DNA of 64,000 nucleotides from Vreelandella neptunia (GTDB lineage Bacteria; Pseudomonadota; Gammaproteobacteria; Pseudomonadales; Halomonadaceae): contig NZ_CP140255.1 in the NCBI RefSeq assembly GCF_034479615.1, positions 2,170,001 through 2,234,000 of the forward strand, written 5' to 3'. The notes under the pieces are model-generated. The model was given only the letters and a program-made list of their open reading frames with translations. It searched no databases and was not told where the DNA came from. Each line of letters opens with the position of its first letter. The stretch's first letter is position 1. Positions 1-8,425 of this stretch are shown piece after piece. A program made the position numbers and the translations under genes.

Positions 1-2
1 TA

Positions 3-611
3 ACACTTCCCGCTGTGATGTCGGGGACTAGTGGCATTAACGCGATTGCCCATGCGGTAGAAGCGCTTTATGCCCGCGACTGCAACCCGGTGATCGCGCT
101 AATGGCAGAGGAAGGCATCGCGGCGTTAGCGAGAAGTTTACCCGTGATTGCCAGCGACCCTACCCATGCTGAGGCTCGTTCTGATGCGCTGTATGGCGCT
201 TGGCTGTGTGGCACTTGCCTTGGGTCAGTGGGCATGTCGTTGCACCACAAGCTTTGCCATACCTTGGGTGGCTCCTTCAACTTGCCCCATGCAGAAACGC
301 ACACCATTGTGCTGCCTCATGCGCTGGCTTATAACGCGCCTGCGGTGCCCGGTGCGATGGCTCGTATTCGTCGTGCACTGGGCTGCGACGATGCGGCGGC
401 TGGCTTGTTTGATTTAGGCCGCGCGGTAGGAGCCCCTAGTGGGCTTGCTGAGCTTGGTTTTACGGAAGCAGATGTTGAGCGTGCCACGGACATTGCCATC
501 CAGAACCCATACTGGAACCCACGCGAGATAGAAGCCACGGGAATTCACCAGTTACTGAGCAATGCCCAGGCAGGTCGTCGGCCTAACGCTGATAGTGGGG
601 AGGCTCAATGA
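3..611 (+). CDS. Maleylacetate reductase, 3' part (gene starts before the window)
   Basis: C-terminal part of an iron-containing alcohol dehydrogenase-type maleylacetate reductase, which reduces maleylacetate to 3-oxoadipate with NAD(P)H in the cytoplasm. The reading frame is open from base 3 upstream of the first GTG/ATG codons (15 and 18), so the true start lies outside the window. Seen: a SGINAIAHAVEALYA segment and a histidine-rich stretch (HHKLCHTLGG, then LPHAETH), both typical of this family. The stop overlaps the start of the amidohydrolase gene by 4 bases (ATGA), so the two are probably translationally coupled. The ring-cleavage dioxygenase encoded three genes downstream would make its substrate, which supports the call. 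Confidence 0.85.
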   Translation, partial: TLPAVMSGTSGINAIAHAVEALYARDCNPVIALMAEEGIAALARSLPVIASDPTHAEARSDALYGAWLCGTCLGSVGMSLHHKLCHTLGGSFNLPHAETHTIVLPHALAYNAPAVPGAMARIRRALGCDDAAAGLFDLGRAVGAPSGLAELGFTEADVERATDIAIQNPYWNPREIEATGIHQLLSNAQAGRRPNADSGEAQ

Positions 612-1993
612 AGACCCTGTTTATCAATGCTTCCGTGGTAACCATGGATCCGCAGCTGGGCGAGTTAAGCAACGGGCAGATACTGATCGAGGATGACAGG
701 ATTGTTGCAGTGGGTCATGAGCTGAAAACAGACCCCAACGCGCAGGGGGCCGAGGTCATTGACTGTGGCGGCGGCATCCTTATTCCTGGGCTGGTGAATG
801 CCCATATGCATACCTGGCAGACAGGCCTACGTGGCGTTGCCGCTAACTGGACGCTGCTTGAGTATTTTCGTCATGTACACCGTGGATTGGCAGCACTATT
901 CACGCCAAATGATATTTACATTGCCACCCGCATGGGGGCGATTAATCAGCTTAACTGCGGTACCACCACGCTGGGCGACTGGTGCCATAACAACCCCACC
1001 CCCGAACATACAGACGCTGCCATTTGGGGATTAAAGGAGTCAGGCATTCGCGCGCTGTTTATGCACGGCTCGCCCAAGCCCGACCCCAAGCCAGGACAGC
1101 CGCACTTTAGTGAAATCCCACATCCGCGCCATGAGATTGAGCGGCTGCTGGGTGGCGAGCTGTCTGATCCTGATGGTTTGGTCACCCTGGGGATGGCGAT
1201 TCTGGGGCCTCATTACTCAACCCTGGACGTCACTCTGCAAGACTTCGCCCTGGCCAAAGAGTTTGGCCTGGTTGCCTCGATGCATCAGGGCGGCGGCGAA
1301 GCCGTGGCACCCGGCGCTTGGGACGAGGTGGAAGCACGCGGTCTGCTGGGCCCCGACATTAACATTGTTCATGGCCAGAGCCTGGATGAGGGCCAGATGT
1401 CTCGGTTCTGCGCCAGTGGCGTGACGTTTTCAGTGGCACCGGAAAATGAGATGACCCAAGGCCATGGCTTTCCAGTGACCGGGCTGGTGCGTCAACACGG
1501 CGGCCTGGTCTCACTCGGGGTAGACCTTGAGTCCGTGCTTTCTGGTGACATGTTCAGCGTAGCCCGTGCCGCCCTGGGGATGCAGCGTGCCTTGGATAAC
1601 GATGCCTCGCGCCGTGAGCAGGGCAAGATCCCTGACACTTCGACCATTACCACCCGTGAAGCGCTGGGCTGGATCACACTGGATGGGGCAAAAGCCCTCG
1701 GGCTTGACGACCGCATTGGCAGCTTGACCCCAGGCAAACAGGCTGACTTGGTGCTGCTGGATAGCAACCAGCTCAATATGCAGCCGGTTAACGACCCCGT
1801 TTCGACGGTCGTTATGCAAACGAGCCTTGCCAATGTCGACAGCGTCATGGTGGCGGGGCAGTTCAAAAAACGTGGCGGCCGTCTGTTGATAGAGACCGAA
1901 AAGGGAATTGCTGAGCTTGCCAAGTCTGGCCACCGAATTCACGCCGAATTGCTGGCGCGTGAAACGCAATCGACACAGGAGGCAACCTCATGA
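608..1993 (+). CDS. Amidohydrolase, ATZ/TRZ (SAH/MTA deaminase-like) family
   Basis: Metal-dependent amidohydrolase of 461 residues, related to chlorohydrolases, S-adenosylhomocysteine/methylthioadenosine deaminases and cytosine deaminases. Seen: N-terminal beta-sandwich segment, then the metal-binding HMH (H66, H68) in the NAHMHTWQ motif, later conserved MHQGGGE and VHGQ segments, and a C-terminal TPGKQADLVLLD segment typical of the family. It should hydrolyse a C-N or C-Cl bond on a ring or amidine. The exact substrate cannot be read from sequence. It overlaps its neighbours by 4 bases on both sides, in the middle of a hydroxyquinol-type operon. This suggests that the pathway begins from a nitrogen-containing compound. 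Confidence 0.8.
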   Translation: MKTLFINASVVTMDPQLGELSNGQILIEDDRIVAVGHELKTDPNAQGAEVIDCGGGILIPGLVNAHMHTWQTGLRGVAANWTLLEYFRHVHRGLAALFTPNDIYIATRMGAINQLNCGTTTLGDWCHNNPTPEHTDAAIWGLKESGIRALFMHGSPKPDPKPGQPHFSEIPHPRHEIERLLGGELSDPDGLVTLGMAILGPHYSTLDVTLQDFALAKEFGLVASMHQGGGEAVAPGAWDEVEARGLLGPDINIVHGQSLDEGQMSRFCASGVTFSVAPENEMTQGHGFPVTGLVRQHGGLVSLGVDLESVLSGDMFSVARAALGMQRALDNDASRREQGKIPDTSTITTREALGWITLDGAKALGLDDRIGSLTPGKQADLVLLDSNQLNMQPVNDPVSTVVMQTSLANVDSVMVAGQFKKRGGRLLIETEKGIAELAKSGHRIHAELLARETQSTQEATS

Positions 1994-2937
1994 CAACCAT
2001 TTCTTCGACGAACCATTCGCCCTCAAAAGTGGCTTGGGTAGGTTTGGGTAAGTTGGGCTTACCTATGGCCGCCAGGATTATTCAATCAGGAACTGCCGTT
2101 CATGGGTTTGACCTTTCGGCTGAACGCCTCGCCCTCGCTGAAAAAATAGGGGTTACGCCCCATCAACAGCTTGCCAGTGCGGTGGCTGACTGCGGCATGG
2201 TGTTTGTCTCTATCCCTGATGACCGTGCGTTGATCAATCTGTGTCTAGAATCCGGCGAACTAGTTCGCCACATGATACCTGGCAGTATCTTGATTGAGAC
2301 GAGTACGGTGAGTGTTGAAGCCTCGGCCCGCGTCGCTGAAGCGGCAAAGGCCCGGGGTATTGAATATCTACGCAGCCCCGTCTCAGGTAATCCGGTGGCA
2401 GCAGAGGCTGGCACGCTGTCTGCGATGGTGTCTGGCCCGCGGGATGCGTTGGCAACGGCTAAGCCTGTGTTTGACGCCTTTACCAAGGCGCAGTACTGGC
2501 TGGGTGATGAAGAGCAGGCCCGCGTGGCTAAACTGGCGATCAACCTGATGATTGCCGTAAGTGCCGGAATGATGAGTGAAGCCCTGACCCTGGCGCGCAA
2601 AGGCAACATTGAATGGGACGCCATGTTAGAGCTTATCTCTGACAGCGCGGTGGGTTCGCCGATGGTGAAGTACAAGATACCACCACTTTTAGAGCGCGAT
2701 TTTACCTCGACGTTTTCGGCTGCCCAGATGGCCAAAGATCTTGATTTGATACTCGATTGTGCCCACGGCTCTGGGGTGTCTACGCCGCTGGCAGCGCAAA
2801 TGCGCGAAGCCTATACCGCGCTCATCGCCACGGGGCATGGCGGTGATGACTACATCGCCACTGTACATCATACCGAGCGCCTTTCAGGACTAGGTGAACC
2901 TGTGTCAGCACAGCAGGGAGGGCAAACGCATGCGTAA
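1990..2937 (+). CDS. NAD(P)-dependent beta-hydroxyacid dehydrogenase (HIBADH-like)
   Basis: Oxidoreductase of 315 residues in the 3-hydroxyisobutyrate / 6-phosphogluconate dehydrogenase superfamily. Seen: N-terminal Rossmann motif GLGKLGLPMA, the substrate-binding region around SPVSGNPVAAEAGTL, and the catalytic-lysine segment KLAINLM. In the canonical motif this segment reads KxxNN, so here the second Asn is replaced. Family members oxidise or reduce 3-hydroxy acids or tartronate semialdehyde. In this operon it could act on a C3-C6 hydroxyacid side product, but the substrate is unknown. The start overlaps the amidohydrolase stop by 4 bases and its end overlaps the dioxygenase start by 8 bases. 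Confidence 0.8.
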   Translation: MTTISSTNHSPSKVAWVGLGKLGLPMAARIIQSGTAVHGFDLSAERLALAEKIGVTPHQQLASAVADCGMVFVSIPDDRALINLCLESGELVRHMIPGSILIETSTVSVEASARVAEAAKARGIEYLRSPVSGNPVAAEAGTLSAMVSGPRDALATAKPVFDAFTKAQYWLGDEEQARVAKLAINLMIAVSAGMMSEALTLARKGNIEWDAMLELISDSAVGSPMVKYKIPPLLERDFTSTFSAAQMAKDLDLILDCAHGSGVSTPLAAQMREAYTALIATGHGGDDYIATVHHTERLSGLGEPVSAQQGGQTHA

Positions 2938-3793
2938 CTTAACCACCGACAACATTACCGCAGCGGTGATTGATGAATTTTCCAGCTGTGAAGATGAACG
3001 GCTTAAAACGCTGCTTAATGGCCTGGTAAAACACCTGCATGCCTATTTGCGCGAGGTGAAGCCCACCGAGAAAGAGTGGGCCCAGGCGATTGAGTTTCTC
3101 ACCCGAGCGGGGCAAATGTGTGACGACGAACGCCAGGAGTTCATCCTGCTGTCTGACACCCTTGGGGTGACCATGCTAGTGGATGCGATCAACCACGCAA
3201 GCAGTGATCCCAAGATTACCGAAAGCACGGTGTTGGGCCCTTTTTATGTTGAAAACCCTCCCCAAGCCAACCAAGGCGACGCCATTAACTGGGGCGTGGA
3301 AGGTGAGCCGTTATTCATCGAGGGCAACGTGCACGATGCCCTGGGCAAGCCCTTGGCGAATGTCACTATTGATGTCTGGCAGTCAGACAGTGAAGGTTTT
3401 TATGACGTCCAAAAGCCTGAGCTTGAAAGTGCCTCGCTACGCGCTCGTTTTCACACGGACAGCCAGGGGCATTACGCCTTCTGGACGGTGACGCCTTCGC
3501 CTTATCCAATTCCGACTGACGGGCCGGTCGGCAAAATGCTCGAAATTACTGGGCGTCATCCTTATCGACCCGCCCATGTGCATTTCATGTTGATGGCACC
3601 GGGGTACGAAACCTTGGTCACTCAAATCTTCGCTGAGGATGACCCTTATCTCGATTCCGATGCGGTATTTGGCGTGAAAGATTCACTGGTCAAGGAGTTT
3701 ACTCAGCAGCCAGCGGGGCAGGCACCCGATGGCCGGCAGATGGAAACACCTTACCGCTACTTTCATTACGACTTCGGCTTAAAGACGGCCTGA
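2930..3793 (+). CDS. Hydroxyquinol 1,2-dioxygenase (intradiol)
   Basis: Non-heme Fe(III) intradiol dioxygenase of 287 residues that opens hydroxyquinol (or a catechol) to maleylacetate (or muconate). Seen: N-terminal helical dimerisation/linker domain, then the catalytic beta-sandwich with the expected iron ligands Y158 (GFYDV), Y192 (SPYPIP), H216 and H218 (RPAHVHF). A longer frame exists from a GTG at 2894. The ATG at 2930 is preferred because GGGAGGG lies 7 bases upstream and the protein then begins where family members begin. The maleylacetate reductase in the same operon matches a hydroxyquinol rather than a catechol pathway. Confidence 0.88.
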   Translation: MRNLTTDNITAAVIDEFSSCEDERLKTLLNGLVKHLHAYLREVKPTEKEWAQAIEFLTRAGQMCDDERQEFILLSDTLGVTMLVDAINHASSDPKITESTVLGPFYVENPPQANQGDAINWGVEGEPLFIEGNVHDALGKPLANVTIDVWQSDSEGFYDVQKPELESASLRARFHTDSQGHYAFWTVTPSPYPIPTDGPVGKMLEITGRHPYRPAHVHFMLMAPGYETLVTQIFAEDDPYLDSDAVFGVKDSLVKEFTQQPAGQAPDGRQMETPYRYFHYDFGLKTA

Positions 3794-3852
3794 GCGTCTT
3801 ACCCTGAACGTCCGGCTCGAACTGAGCTGGTTAAACCGAAAGAGGAAATGAC

Positions 3853-4443
3853 ATGACGACGATTGATCAAAAAGCTATTGCAACTCTGTTTACTGAAGCA
3901 CGTACTCATAACGTTTGGCAGGATCGTGAGGTAAGTGAAGACACCCTGCGCGAACTGTATAACCTAATGCATTTCGGCCCCACGTCCATGAATTGCCAGC
4001 CGTCGCGGATTATTTTTCTGACCACCGATGCTGCAAAAGAGCGCCTGAAGCCAGCGCTGTTACCGGGCAACCAGGAGAAGACCATGAAAGCCCCGGTGGT
4101 GGCTGTGATTGGTTTTGATACCGAGTTTTATGAGCACTTGCCGCGTATGTTTGCCCATAACAAGGATGCCAAGTCATTATTCGAAGGTAAGCCGGACTTT
4201 ATTCACTCCACAGCGTTCCGCAATAGCTCCATTCAGGGCGGCTATCTCATTTTAGCGGCGCGTGCACTTGGCCTGGATGCAGGCCCCATGTCTGGATTCA
4301 ACAATGCGGCCGTGGATGAAGAGTTCTTCCCTGACGGTAAAGTGAAGAGCAACTTCCTGTGTAACTTAGGCTATGGCGATGCCAGCGCATTGTTTCCCCG
4401 TGGTGATCGCTTCTCCTTCGATGAAGTGTGCAACGTCATATAA
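3853..4443 (+). CDS. RutE/HadB-like nitroreductase-family reductase
   Basis: FMN-dependent nitroreductase-fold protein of 196 residues, closest in look to RutE, the malonic semialdehyde reductase of pyrimidine breakdown. Seen: FTEARTHNVW near the N-terminus, FGPTSMNCQPSRI (FMN phosphate-binding region) and a late GFNNAAVDEEFF segment. RutE turns malonic semialdehyde into 3-hydroxypropionate. Here the gene is not in a rut operon but is the last gene of a hydroxyquinol-type operon. It may therefore reduce a quinone, a nitro-aromatic or a short semialdehyde. The start has a GAGGAAA ribosome site. A strong terminator follows the stop. Confidence 0.75.
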   Translation: MTTIDQKAIATLFTEARTHNVWQDREVSEDTLRELYNLMHFGPTSMNCQPSRIIFLTTDAAKERLKPALLPGNQEKTMKAPVVAVIGFDTEFYEHLPRMFAHNKDAKSLFEGKPDFIHSTAFRNSSIQGGYLILAARALGLDAGPMSGFNNAAVDEEFFPDGKVKSNFLCNLGYGDASALFPRGDRFSFDEVCNVI

Positions 4444-4479
4444 AAAACACATAGCTAACGCTTTCTTGCTGACCCAACG

Positions 4480-4515
4480 AAAGGGGGCCGTGACTGTCAT
4501 GGCCCCCTTTTCGCT
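4480..4515 (+). terminator. Rho-independent terminator of the catabolic operon
   Basis: Arms AAAGGGGGCC (4480-4489) and GGCCCCCTTT (4501-4510) pair perfectly. The stem extends inward through GTGA/TCAT to a three-base loop, and a T-rich tract follows. It closes the transcription unit beginning upstream of the window. Confidence 0.9.
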
Positions 4516-4558
4516 CTTTACGAGAGGAGCCGCGGCTCACTATTACTGAGGCTTTCGA

Positions 4559-5296
4559 ATGGTTGTCGACTGGGTATTTGTGGCGCTAATGATTATTGCA
4601 GTGCTGCTCACCGGTATTTCCAAGTCAGGATTTGCTGGTGGGGTGGGTGTTGTAGCCGTGCCGTTGATCTCGTTAAAAGCGAGCCCAACATTTGCGGTGG
4701 CGGTGATGCTACCCCTGCTAATTGTGATGGATATCTTTAGCCTAAAAGCGTGGTGGCGACAGCGGGTTGATCGTTTATTGTGGTTGATGTTTCCACCGGC
4801 GATATTGGGTGTTGGAGTAGGTTATTTCACCTATGGCTGGTTTGACGAAGCGCTCCTGAAGCTACTGCTGGGTATTTTTTCAGTGCTGTTTGGTCTATGG
4901 GGGCTATTTAAACCGCTACGTGGAAAGCGGCTGCCTGCTTGGGTTGGTCGCCTGAGTGGTGGGATGGCAGGGTTTACCAGCTTTATTGCCCACGCGGGTG
5001 GTCCGCCGCTAAACTTTTACTTGTTGCAATGCCAACTGACGAAACAGCAGTTTCTGGGCACAGCAGTGGTGTTTCTGGCGATTACCAATTTGGTCAAGCT
5101 GGTTCCTTATACCCTGCTGGGCTTGGTGAATACCGATAACCTGACGATAGCGCTACTACTGATGCCGGTTGCGTGGTTGGGGGTTAAGTTGGGGTTGGTT
5201 ATTCAGAAACGCATCGATGGTGAGCTATTTTTCATGGTGATCCTTTGCCTACTGATCTTGCTAGGTATCCGGTTAATCATGGACGGTATCATCTGA
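4559..5296 (+). CDS. TauE/SafE (DUF81) family membrane permease
   Basis: Inner-membrane protein of 245 residues with about seven or eight hydrophobic helices. Seen: the family's glycine-rich N-terminal segment GISKSGFAGGVGVVAVP and a second repeat-like segment HAGGPPLNFYLL, the hallmark of the internal duplication in TauE/SafE proteins. Members are proposed to export or import sulfite, sulfoacetate or other small organic anions. It lies directly after the terminator of the catabolic operon and may serve the same substrate, but nothing in the sequence proves it. Confidence 0.85.
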   Translation: MVVDWVFVALMIIAVLLTGISKSGFAGGVGVVAVPLISLKASPTFAVAVMLPLLIVMDIFSLKAWWRQRVDRLLWLMFPPAILGVGVGYFTYGWFDEALLKLLLGIFSVLFGLWGLFKPLRGKRLPAWVGRLSGGMAGFTSFIAHAGGPPLNFYLLQCQLTKQQFLGTAVVFLAITNLVKLVPYTLLGLVNTDNLTIALLLMPVAWLGVKLGLVIQKRIDGELFFMVILCLLILLGIRLIMDGII

Positions 5297-5386
5297 CGCT
5301 TGAATACTTTAAATATCGGCCGATCGTTAAAAGCGCTTATCACTATTTTGTTAGTCTTATGGCTTTATGATGCCTAGGGGGTTGTC

Positions 5387-7168
5387 ATGAGAGACGGTCA
5401 CGCTGAGATAAATGAAGCTAAGCCAGAAGGACCGTACGATAAGCTGTCGCAAATGCCCCCTTCAAAAATTTCTAATACAGAGTTTGCTCGTTTTATCGAT
5501 TTCATTGAAAAATTCGAAGATGAAACTGAAGGCACGCTCTCCATGGCCCTCGGCTATCGTGAAATGCGCATGCTGCTGCACGTCATGCGCAACCATCTTG
5601 CGGGTAGATTAACCACTCCAACGTCGCTGGCAGATGCGTCTGGTTTGACTTACGGTACGGCAAAACGCGGTATCGAGAGTATTATGCAGCGTGGCTTACT
5701 TATCTCACGCCCACGAACTAAGTCGGGTAAGACGGTTTCGTTGCATCCTTCCCCTCAAATGATTCAAGAGTGGGAGAGCTACGCTGAGCGAATTAAAGGA
5801 CTTCTCGGGCCGTTGTTCGGTATAGCCCCAGGTTCAGACACTGCCAGTAAAATCTTTTTGGGAATGTCGTCAACAGATCGGGTGATATCGACGCCAGCAG
5901 TGCTGTCGGCGCGGCTTCAATTGAAGGGTGGATTACGTGTGTTAGCGCATGCTGACCCAACGTTTATGGCCATGCATAATCTTAAACGACAATTAGAGTC
6001 GATCTTCGGTCTAGAAATACGCAACAAAGCAAGGTCAATCGATAATCTTCTAGATGAGATCCTCGATAATGCCCGTTTGGCGAAGTCGCGCTATGACGTG
6101 GTGGCCTGTGATCTGCCCTGGTTTGGTGAATTAGCGGCCAGCGGTATTCTCATGCCTCTCGATACGCTAATTAAACGCGATAATTACGATCTTTCTGATT
6201 TCCATCCCATGGCTATTCAGAGTTCAGGGTATGCAGGTAGTCAGTACGGTATACCTGTTCAAACCACACCGGAATTACTCTGTTATCGTCAGGATGTTTT
6301 CGATGCGGCGCAGTTAACGCCGCCCACCACCACGGAAGCACTGGTTAAAGTCGCTAGGCAGTTGCATGACCCAGCCAAAGGACGCTACGGCATTGCCTGG
6401 AATGCGGCAAGAGGCACGCCCCTTGGGCATACCTTTAGTTTTTTAATGGCAAAGTTCGGTCAACCGCTGCTTAATCTACCTAGCGGCCAGGGCGGTTATG
6501 ATTTTCAGCTAGCCGCGGGCGAGCAGTTGCGCCCGATGTTTCAGTCAGATGCCGCTTATAGGGCCTGCGAATATATGCTGGATATTTTGAAATATTCGCC
6601 GCCGAATATTCTCAGTATGTCCTGGTATGAACGTGCCCAGTCGTACGCATCAGGAGAGGCCTGTATGGCCTACTGCTATACACTGCTCGCACCGCTGTTT
6701 GAGTTGGATCGGCACTCTCCTGCATATGGCAATACTGGCTATCTTCCCCATCCAGTTGGAAATCATGGTCGCGCCATAACTCCGATCGGTGGTTATGCCC
6801 TCGCTATTCCCGCTAACTTAGCACCAGAGCGTGTTGAGGCAGTATGGACAGCACTTAGACACCTGACCTCAGCCAATATGTCCAAACTTTACATTATGAA
6901 CGGTAGCCTGGTAACGCCTCGTTTCAGTGTTAGTAAGGATCCAGAAGTGTCCGCATTATCGCCGCTAATTAAGATTGTCGATGACATGGCAAAAAAGGAT
7001 ATTTTACAGGCATGGCCACGCCCGCCCGTGCCTGGGGTTACGGAGGTCATCAGCATTGCAGGAAACGAGATATTTGAAGTGCTGGATGGACGGCGCTCTA
7101 TCAAAAAAGCACTCTCTATTGCTCAAAAGCGTGCCGATAAGGTGATGCGCGAAAAGGGACATTATTAG
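5387..7168 (+). CDS. Winged-helix / extracellular-solute-binding-domain fusion regulator
   Basis: Protein of 593 residues with no signal peptide. Residues about 55-118 look like a MarR-type winged helix: LADASGLTYGTAKRGIESIM as the recognition region and a basic wing RPRTKSGK. Residues about 183-560 resemble a type 1 ABC-transporter solute-binding protein, with GIPVQTTPELLCYRQDVFD, FDAAQLTPPTTTEAL and a late GGYALAIP segment. The natural reading is a cytoplasmic transcription factor that senses a sugar or organic acid through a recruited periplasmic-binding-type domain of the long (type 1) class, unlike LacI proteins. Likely targets are the flanking catabolic genes. Function is inferred. Start ATG 5387 follows a weak AGGGGG ribosome site. 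Confidence 0.7.
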   Translation: MRDGHAEINEAKPEGPYDKLSQMPPSKISNTEFARFIDFIEKFEDETEGTLSMALGYREMRMLLHVMRNHLAGRLTTPTSLADASGLTYGTAKRGIESIMQRGLLISRPRTKSGKTVSLHPSPQMIQEWESYAERIKGLLGPLFGIAPGSDTASKIFLGMSSTDRVISTPAVLSARLQLKGGLRVLAHADPTFMAMHNLKRQLESIFGLEIRNKARSIDNLLDEILDNARLAKSRYDVVACDLPWFGELAASGILMPLDTLIKRDNYDLSDFHPMAIQSSGYAGSQYGIPVQTTPELLCYRQDVFDAAQLTPPTTTEALVKVARQLHDPAKGRYGIAWNAARGTPLGHTFSFLMAKFGQPLLNLPSGQGGYDFQLAAGEQLRPMFQSDAAYRACEYMLDILKYSPPNILSMSWYERAQSYASGEACMAYCYTLLAPLFELDRHSPAYGNTGYLPHPVGNHGRAITPIGGYALAIPANLAPERVEAVWTALRHLTSANMSKLYIMNGSLVTPRFSVSKDPEVSALSPLIKIVDDMAKKDILQAWPRPPVPGVTEVISIAGNEIFEVLDGRRSIKKALSIAQKRADKVMREKGHY

Positions 7169-7184
7169 TCAGGAGTGAGGCTTA

Positions 7185-7214
7185 GCCCCATGCCTAAGAG
7201 ACAGGCATGGGGGC
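7185..7214. terminator. Hairpin between convergent genes
   Basis: Arms CCCCATGCCT (7186-7195) and AGGCATGGGG (7203-7212) pair perfectly around a seven-base loop between the convergent fusion regulator and SDR genes. No clear T-tract follows on either strand, so termination is likely but not certain. Confidence 0.55.
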
Positions 7215-7225
7215 GTTGTGCTCAC

Positions 7226-8029
7226 TTACTGCATAATCATACCGCCATCAATCATCAACAGCTGACCGGTCATGTAATCAGATTCAGCGCTGGCCAGGAA
7301 TGAGGCGGTGCCGACCACATCTTCCGGGTAGGAGTAGCGCTTCATTAAGATCATTTTCTCAGCAAGCTCGTCCATAGACTGGCCTTGCTTATCGAATTTG
7401 CCGATACTGACTAAGTCTTTATCGAGCTGCTCCCACAGTTCAGTGCGCACTACGCCGGGGCCATAACCATTGACCGTAATATTGTGGTCGACCAGTGCTT
7501 TGGCGCCGCCGTTAATCATCGCCAGCACAGCGTGTTTGCTGCATGAGTAGGGCACAACGTCATCAAAGGCCTGTCGAGACAGAATTGAGCCAACGTTAAT
7601 GATTTTATAAGGGCCGTTTTCTTTGCCCTGGTCAATCATCTGCTTGGCTGCTTCCTGCATGCCGAGCAGGCAGCCCAGCGCGTTAACATCCATTATCTGA
7701 TGCCAGTTTTCCTCAGTGATATCAAGGAACATCAGTGGCTTATTGATGCCCGCATTATTGACCATTACGTTCAGGCTACCAAAGGCATCGACCGTTGCTT
7801 TAACTGCAGCCTGCACTTCAGCACGATCGGTAACGTTAAGTTTGACTGCAATAGCATCGCCTCCGTTTGCTTTGATACGTGAAGCGACTTCTTCGCACCC
7901 TTCAATATTGATATCCGCCACGCAAACCTTCGCCCCTTGAGCAGCATAATGTTCGGCAACGGCGGCGCCCATGCCACGTGCGGCACCTGTGATTAAGCAA
8001 TTTTTACCTTTGAGTCGAGTGTTGTCCAT
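7226..8029 (-). CDS. SDR-family NAD(P)-dependent alcohol dehydrogenase
   Basis: Classical short-chain dehydrogenase of 267 residues. Seen: cofactor motif TGAARGMG (14-21), NNAG (91-94), and catalytic S148, Y161 and K165 (YSCSK). An acidic D39 in the VADIN segment suggests NAD preference. The frame extends to 8071, but the ATG at 8029 gives the normal SDR start and has AAGG 7 bases upstream. It resembles acetoin/2,3-butanediol or glucose dehydrogenases; the substrate is not determined. It is divergent from the beta-keto acid cleavage gene, and the two share a 396-base intergenic region. Confidence 0.85.
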   Translation of the reverse strand: MDNTRLKGKNCLITGAARGMGAAVAEHYAAQGAKVCVADINIEGCEEVASRIKANGGDAIAVKLNVTDRAEVQAAVKATVDAFGSLNVMVNNAGINKPLMFLDITEENWHQIMDVNALGCLLGMQEAAKQMIDQGKENGPYKIINVGSILSRQAFDDVVPYSCSKHAVLAMINGGAKALVDHNITVNGYGPGVVRTELWEQLDKDLVSIGKFDKQGQSMDELAEKMILMKRYSYPEDVVGTASFLASAESDYMTGQLLMIDGGMIMQ

Positions 8030-8425
8030 GAGGTTACCTTGGAAGTCTTGTTGTGAGTATCTCCACGTCACCCTAGATAAATAGTCATCCTTGTGGGGTG
8101 GCTGAAGTCCGCGTTAACAAGGAAATCTGTCATTTACTAGGTATCGCGATTGGCAGATTTTGTTACCTTGTGTGGGCATATTCTCGGGATGTGATACCGG
8201 CAATGACAGGTTGGTCAGTCGTTAATATGACCAGATTGGACTTTTCTAATGGCGCTGCGTTATGAGAAGGGAGGTTTTTTGGGATTTAATGTCTTCTTAG
8301 TTGTAGTTCAAACAATAACGTTTTGGATTGCTAAATGATGCAGGCTCGTAGCAAGTTCCTATAAATGGATCTGATGCTAAACGGTTTAACCTATTTATAC
8401 TCAATAAAAACAAGGAGAGGCGTCC
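8030..8425. promoter_or_regulatory. Divergent intergenic region with inverted repeats
   Basis: No gene is seen in these 396 bases between the divergent SDR and BKACE genes. Two inverted repeats stand out: AAATCTG (8123-8129) with CAGATTT (8154-8160), and TGGTCA (8212-8217) with TGACCA (8228-8233) around a ten-base spacer. The second has the size and symmetry of an operator for a dimeric regulator and could control both genes. Both are short enough to need comparison with relatives. Confidence 0.4.
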
